A program made the position numbers and the translations under genes. A DNA stretch of 55,600 nt, from NCBI GenBank assembly GCA_964572065.1, contig CAZNER010000002.1, positions 1-55,600 on the forward strand, written 5' to 3'. Within the stretch, counting starts at the first letter, position 1. Every line of letters begins with the position of its first letter. Below, piece by piece: positions 52,688-55,600 of this stretch. The notes below the pieces were generated by a model that searched no databases, was not told the origin of the DNA, and saw only the letters and a list, made by a program, of their open reading frames with translations. Source of the stretch: CAZNER01 sp964572065 (lineage in GTDB: Bacteria; Patescibacteriota; Dojkabacteria; JAHIVN01).

Positions 52688-52775
52688 GATTGATTAAAAA
52701 TTTTGGATTTTTCTATTATTCAATAGTATAATCATAATCTATGTAATTTAAGTCTTATTTTTTTATTTTATTATT

Positions 52776-53309
52776 ATGCCTATTAAAAATAGAGTAAAAA
52801 AACAACCTGATGTTATTAATGAAACTGACTGGAGAGGATATAAATGCAGATTTGAATTGTTTATTTCAGATGATTTTTCTAATTTAGAAAATGTAATACA
52901 ATCATACGGAATTATATTAGATGAAATAGGTAGAATTCTTATAGTTTCAGGAGAAGGAAAGGTTTGGATATTGCCTGGAGGCGGAGTTGAGAAAGGTGAG
53001 AGTTATGAGGATACTATTATTCGAGAAGTTTATGAAGAGGCTGCAGTTGTTATTTCTAGAGAAACAATAAAACCATTATTTTATCAGAGAACCTATATAA
53101 TGAAAGATAGTAAATTTAAATATGTAGGAAATCAAGTAAGATTTACTGCAAGGATAAAAAGAAAAGATAAATTTGTAGCTGATCCGGATTCAGGAGATAT
53201 AAGTTTCCAAAAGTTCGTAAGACTTGAAAGCCTAAATAGATATTTGAAATGGGGAAAAACAACAAAATTTATTCAAGAAAATGTTAAGAAATTAATTAAT
53301 GCCTATTAA
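52776..53309 (+). CDS. Nudix hydrolase
   Basis: Nudix enzymes hydrolyse nucleoside diphosphates linked to another group. The box spans 69-91 in GGVEKGESYEDTIIREVYEE, with G69, E75, R83, E84, E87 and E88 all present; only the last Gly is Ala90. So unlike the 39546 protein this one should be active. 177 residues, no signal peptide. Start ATG with AT-rich upstream sequence and a TATAAT at about 52726-52731. Substrate cannot be predicted; 8-oxo-dGTP, ADP-ribose and NTP clean-up are all possible. Confidence 0.88.
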   Translation: MPIKNRVKKQPDVINETDWRGYKCRFELFISDDFSNLENVIQSYGIILDEIGRILIVSGEGKVWILPGGGVEKGESYEDTIIREVYEEAAVVISRETIKPLFYQRTYIMKDSKFKYVGNQVRFTARIKRKDKFVADPDSGDISFQKFVRLESLNRYLKWGKTTKFIQENVKKLINAY

Positions 53310-53401
53310 ACAAGATAGCTAATTATATTCAATCTTTCTTATTGTTTATATCCGATTCTTGATATTAGTTAAGAATATTTGAGGTTTGTTATAAAAAAAC
53401 A

Positions 53402-53410
53402 TGATATAAT
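53402..53410 (+). promoter_or_regulatory. Extended -10 promoter
   Basis: TGATATAAT (hexamer 53405-53410), 32 nt before the ATG at 53443; a second TATAAT lies at 53415-53420. Confidence 0.5.
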
Positions 53411-53442
53411 ATTCTATAATGTAATTTGTAATAATTGATTAA

Positions 53443-54021
53443 ATGATAGAGTCGGGACCAAAAGGATTATCAGCTGAATATCACTATTTTTCATGTTTAA
53501 AAGAAGAAGTAATGGTAAGGATATTTGAGAATAAGAGAATTCAGTATCCAGAACAAGTATTATGCGGGGCTGTTACTGAATCTAGATTAATGGCTGCAAA
53601 ACGAGGAGGATTTGCTCAGTTGGGAATATATTTAGATGGAAAAGATGATATACAAATATATAATCATAAAGTTTATGGAGTTAATAGTTTAATTAGTGTA
53701 AATGATGGATGCATCGAAGCGATATCAGCTAGATTTGGTTTTTATATTTGTGTTATAAGACATGCAGCATTATGTTTGTGGGCAGATTATGAATTGAGTC
53801 GAGGTAATGTTGAGGCATATTGTGAATTAAATAAAAGGGCAAACGTACTAAGAGAAATAATTGAAATTGCAGCTTTTAATATGGACGGTAATATTTGTAT
53901 GAGGATGGAATTAGATGAAGTATATCGACAATTAGGTCTTCCTGAGCCTCTAGATTTTATTACAAGAGAAAGATCTGATTCAGTAACGGATGCTTATTAC
54001 CAATCTAAGCTTTTTGATTAA
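53443..54021 (+). CDS. Orphan protein, 192 residues
   Basis: No family recognised. Soluble, with several Cys (CLKEE, LCGAV, GCIEA, FYICVI, LCLWAD, YCEL, NICM) and a helical C-terminal half. Perfect extended -10 in front. The spacing, size and promoter resemble the other orphan genes of the window. It lies 126 bp before the MoxR gene, with its own promoter. Confidence 0.6.
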   Translation: MIESGPKGLSAEYHYFSCLKEEVMVRIFENKRIQYPEQVLCGAVTESRLMAAKRGGFAQLGIYLDGKDDIQIYNHKVYGVNSLISVNDGCIEAISARFGFYICVIRHAALCLWADYELSRGNVEAYCELNKRANVLREIIEIAAFNMDGNICMRMELDEVYRQLGLPEPLDFITRERSDSVTDAYYQSKLFD

Positions 54022-54147
54022 TTATAATTTACTCCTACTATGTCTTAAATAGTAATAGAGTTTTGTAATTTTAATAACTTATTATTTTTTTGCCTTTTAG
54101 TAAATAATCCGTTATGTTAGTAAGTAATTACTTATTAATATATAACA

Positions 54148-55077
54148 ATGACGGAGAATAATAAATTGCCGAAACTTCGTTCAGATATACAGGAGATCAT
54201 AAATACTTGTGAAAAAGTAATGTTTGGAGTATCTCATGTTACCAAGCTTATAATTATAGCAATGATATGCAATGATCATATCCTTCTTGAAGATGTTCCT
54301 GGAACAGGCAAGACAAGATTAACAAAGTTAATTTCAAGAGTTCTGGATTTAAATTTCAAAAGAATTCAGGGTACACCGGATGTTCTTCCTGGAGATTTGA
54401 CTGGTGTAAATATATTTGATCAAAGTGATAATAAATTTCATTTTATAGAGGGTCCTATTTTTACAAATGTATTACTTTTTGATGAAATCAATCGAGCATC
54501 ACCAAAAACACAATCAGCTTTACTTGAAGCAATGGAAGAAAGGCAGGTTAGCATAGACAATAAAACTTATAAATTAGAAAAACCATTTTTTGTAATTGCT
54601 ACTCAAAATCCGGTTGAATTTATAGGTACATATCCCTTGCCTCAAGCTCAGCTTGATAGGTTTATTATAAAAACTAGGATAGGTTATCCATCAAGGGAAA
54701 CAGAGAAAAAGATTATGACACAGTCTGAGTTTGATGTTGATGATATTAATATAAATAAATTATCTAAAGGTAAAATACTAAGATGGCAGAAAGAATTTGA
54801 AAAAGTATTTATAAAAGATGAGATCTTGGAAAAATTATTAAAAATATTTGAAAAATCAAGAGAAAAAAGTAATTTTTATCTGGGAATTAGTCCAAGATCA
54901 GGAAAGAAACTTGTAAGGGCGTTAAAAGCTAATGCATATATATATAATAGAGAGTTTGTTACAAGAGATGATATTTATGAATTATTTATACCAGTGATGT
55001 TACATAGAGTTTATGGTGTTAATAGAGGTGAAGAAGAGATGCTTTTGAAAAAAATGATTGATGATGAAAGTTTCTAA
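54148..55077 (+). CDS. MoxR-family AAA+ ATPase
   Basis: MoxR ATPases act as chaperones that load metals or activate von Willebrand-type partner proteins. Walker A GTGKT (52-56), Walker B LLFDEINR (109-116), followed by the family's ASPKTQSALLEAMEE and QNPVEFIGTYPLPQAQLDRF. 309 residues, full length. The next gene overlaps its end by 17 nt and has the usual MoxR-partner character (membrane helices then a beta domain), so this is the start of a MoxR-DUF58 type operon cut by the window end. Confidence 0.95.
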   Translation: MTENNKLPKLRSDIQEIINTCEKVMFGVSHVTKLIIIAMICNDHILLEDVPGTGKTRLTKLISRVLDLNFKRIQGTPDVLPGDLTGVNIFDQSDNKFHFIEGPIFTNVLLFDEINRASPKTQSALLEAMEERQVSIDNKTYKLEKPFFVIATQNPVEFIGTYPLPQAQLDRFIIKTRIGYPSRETEKKIMTQSEFDVDDININKLSKGKILRWQKEFEKVFIKDEILEKLLKIFEKSREKSNFYLGISPRSGKKLVRALKANAYIYNREFVTRDDIYELFIPVMLHRVYGVNRGEEEMLLKKMIDDESF

Positions 55078-55600
55078 TTTCAAAAAGTTAATAAAAAAAA
55101 TAATAAATATATATTACTTCTTTAATGTTTTTTCTCCTCTAGGATTTATACTAGCACTTATATCTATAATTACTATAGTAACTACTATAGATGAATTTTT
55201 GTATATACGAGATATATCTTTAAGAAGAAACTCAGGAATAGATATCACTGGAGTATATACTTTTGTATATGAGTTTAAGATTATCATTATAGCACTTTTA
55301 TTATTTCTAGTGATATATTTATTATTTAGTTTTATTCTTTCTATAATTTTAAGAGAAAAATTTCGTAAAGTATTAAAGAAAGCTCAGTTCTCTGAAGTAA
55401 GAGACGGAAAGCAATATAAGATAAAAATTACGAACAAAGTGAATTCATTATATTTGTTTTGGCACGCAAAAATAAATCTTATAAATGATATATCAGGAAG
55501 TGATTCTATTGATCATCAAGCTCTTCCAAGAGCTTTTTTGAAAAATAATGTTTTTGATTTCGATTTAAGTCGATTAAAAACAACCAGTTATTCTATAGAT
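55061..55600 (+). CDS. Membrane protein downstream of MoxR, DUF58-like (partial)
   Basis: Open from ATG 55061 (or 55064) to the window end, 180 codons with no stop. Two hydrophobic helices (about 22-43 and 75-102) are followed by a soluble beta-rich segment (KIKITNKVNSLYLFW). Two N-terminal helices and then a beta segment before a vWA-like domain is how DUF58 partners of MoxR are built; the defining domain would lie beyond the window. The start overlaps the moxR end by 17 nt, indicating coupled translation. Confidence 0.6.
   Translation, partial: MMKVSNFKKLIKKIINIYYFFNVFSPLGFILALISIITIVTTIDEFLYIRDISLRRNSGIDITGVYTFVYEFKIIIIALLLFLVIYLLFSFILSIILREKFRKVLKKAQFSEVRDGKQYKIKITNKVNSLYLFWHAKINLINDISGSDSIDHQALPRAFLKNNVFDFDLSRLKTTSYSID

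Noticed and set aside
1..55600. Alternative genetic code (TGA as Trp or Gly) for the organism
   Set aside because: Trp is TGG in all intact genes, no conserved Gly is replaced by TGA, and four genes end naturally in TGA (GH18, DUF2085, the 46077 orphan, the M23-like gene). The TGA-rich hydrolase is an exception, not the rule.
1..55600. CRISPR array, insertion sequence with transposase, prophage
   Set aside because: No regularly spaced direct repeats, no Cas, transposase, integrase or phage structural genes seen on either strand.

Overview
The window looks like a stretch of a small, low-GC genome from the Candidate Phyla Radiation (Patescibacteria), possibly Dojkabacteria/WS6-like or a neighbour. 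This placement is inference from gene style; there is no rRNA to test it. The hints are: almost no Shine-Dalgarno sequences; many promoters of the extended -10 type (TGnTATAAT) placed directly in front of start codons; minimal housekeeping genes (an Obg GTPase without its C-terminal domain, a Lon-like ATPase without its protease domain); few metabolic enzymes; and many anchored extracellular proteins with short basic N-termini, one membrane helix and an acidic linker. The standard genetic code fits: Trp is TGG throughout, and TGA ends four apparently intact genes.

Layout. 0-2.5 kb: xseA-xseB, then a superoxide-reductase-like protein with a long disordered N-terminus. 2.5-4.5 kb: an orphan island of three short unknown genes (one split by a frameshift at a T8 tract) around a gene-free stretch that reads as a structured RNA with its own promoter and terminator. 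4.5-9 kb: GH18 glycosidase, a HEPN-CBS fusion followed directly by a folded RNA element, a membrane-anchored GH1 glycosidase, an SprT-like metalloprotein and a small membrane protein. 9-16.2 kb: palindromic hairpins, tRNA-Asn, and an operon of a 1.4-kilo-residue fibronectin/LamG surface protein with a MacB-type ABC transporter. 16.3-21.2 kb: an unknown gene, an alpha/beta hydrolase without a usual start codon, a Nudix remnant, a patatin-like lipase and a large HExxxH protein.

21.2-32.5 kb is the housekeeping core: gatB, an SPFH protein, DUF5654 and tsaE in one direction; the protease-less Lon-like ATPase opposite; then a DHH phosphoesterase, tsaB, recJ and a DUF2085 protein; and folD-glyA-DUF167 opposite. 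32.6-38.6 kb holds a polytopic membrane protein and two paralogous Cys-rich surface proteins anchored at both ends. 38.7-39.5 kb holds tRNA-Arg and tRNA-His with terminators and partial copies of the tRNA-His 3' end. 39.5-50.5 kb mixes a degenerate Nudix protein, anchored extracellular proteins, obg, a hydrolase gene interrupted by three TGA and one TAA codon, an M23-like protein and a caspase/legumain-like peptidase. 50.6-55.6 kb has typA, a Nudix hydrolase, an orphan gene, a MoxR ATPase and the start of its membrane partner, cut by the window end.

How it fits together. The housekeeping part covers tRNA maturation (GatB, TsaB, TsaE), DNA and oligonucleotide turnover (ExoVII, RecJ, DHH), translation GTPases (Obg, TypA) and one-carbon metabolism (FolD, GlyA). 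The rest is largely a surface-protein and glycosidase repertoire, as expected of a host-associated or biofilm-dwelling cell with little biosynthesis. The parts most worth a second look are the orphan/RNA island at 2.5-4.5 kb, the HEPN-CBS gene with its RNA element, the TGA-containing hydrolase, the caspase-like gene and the HExxxH protein.
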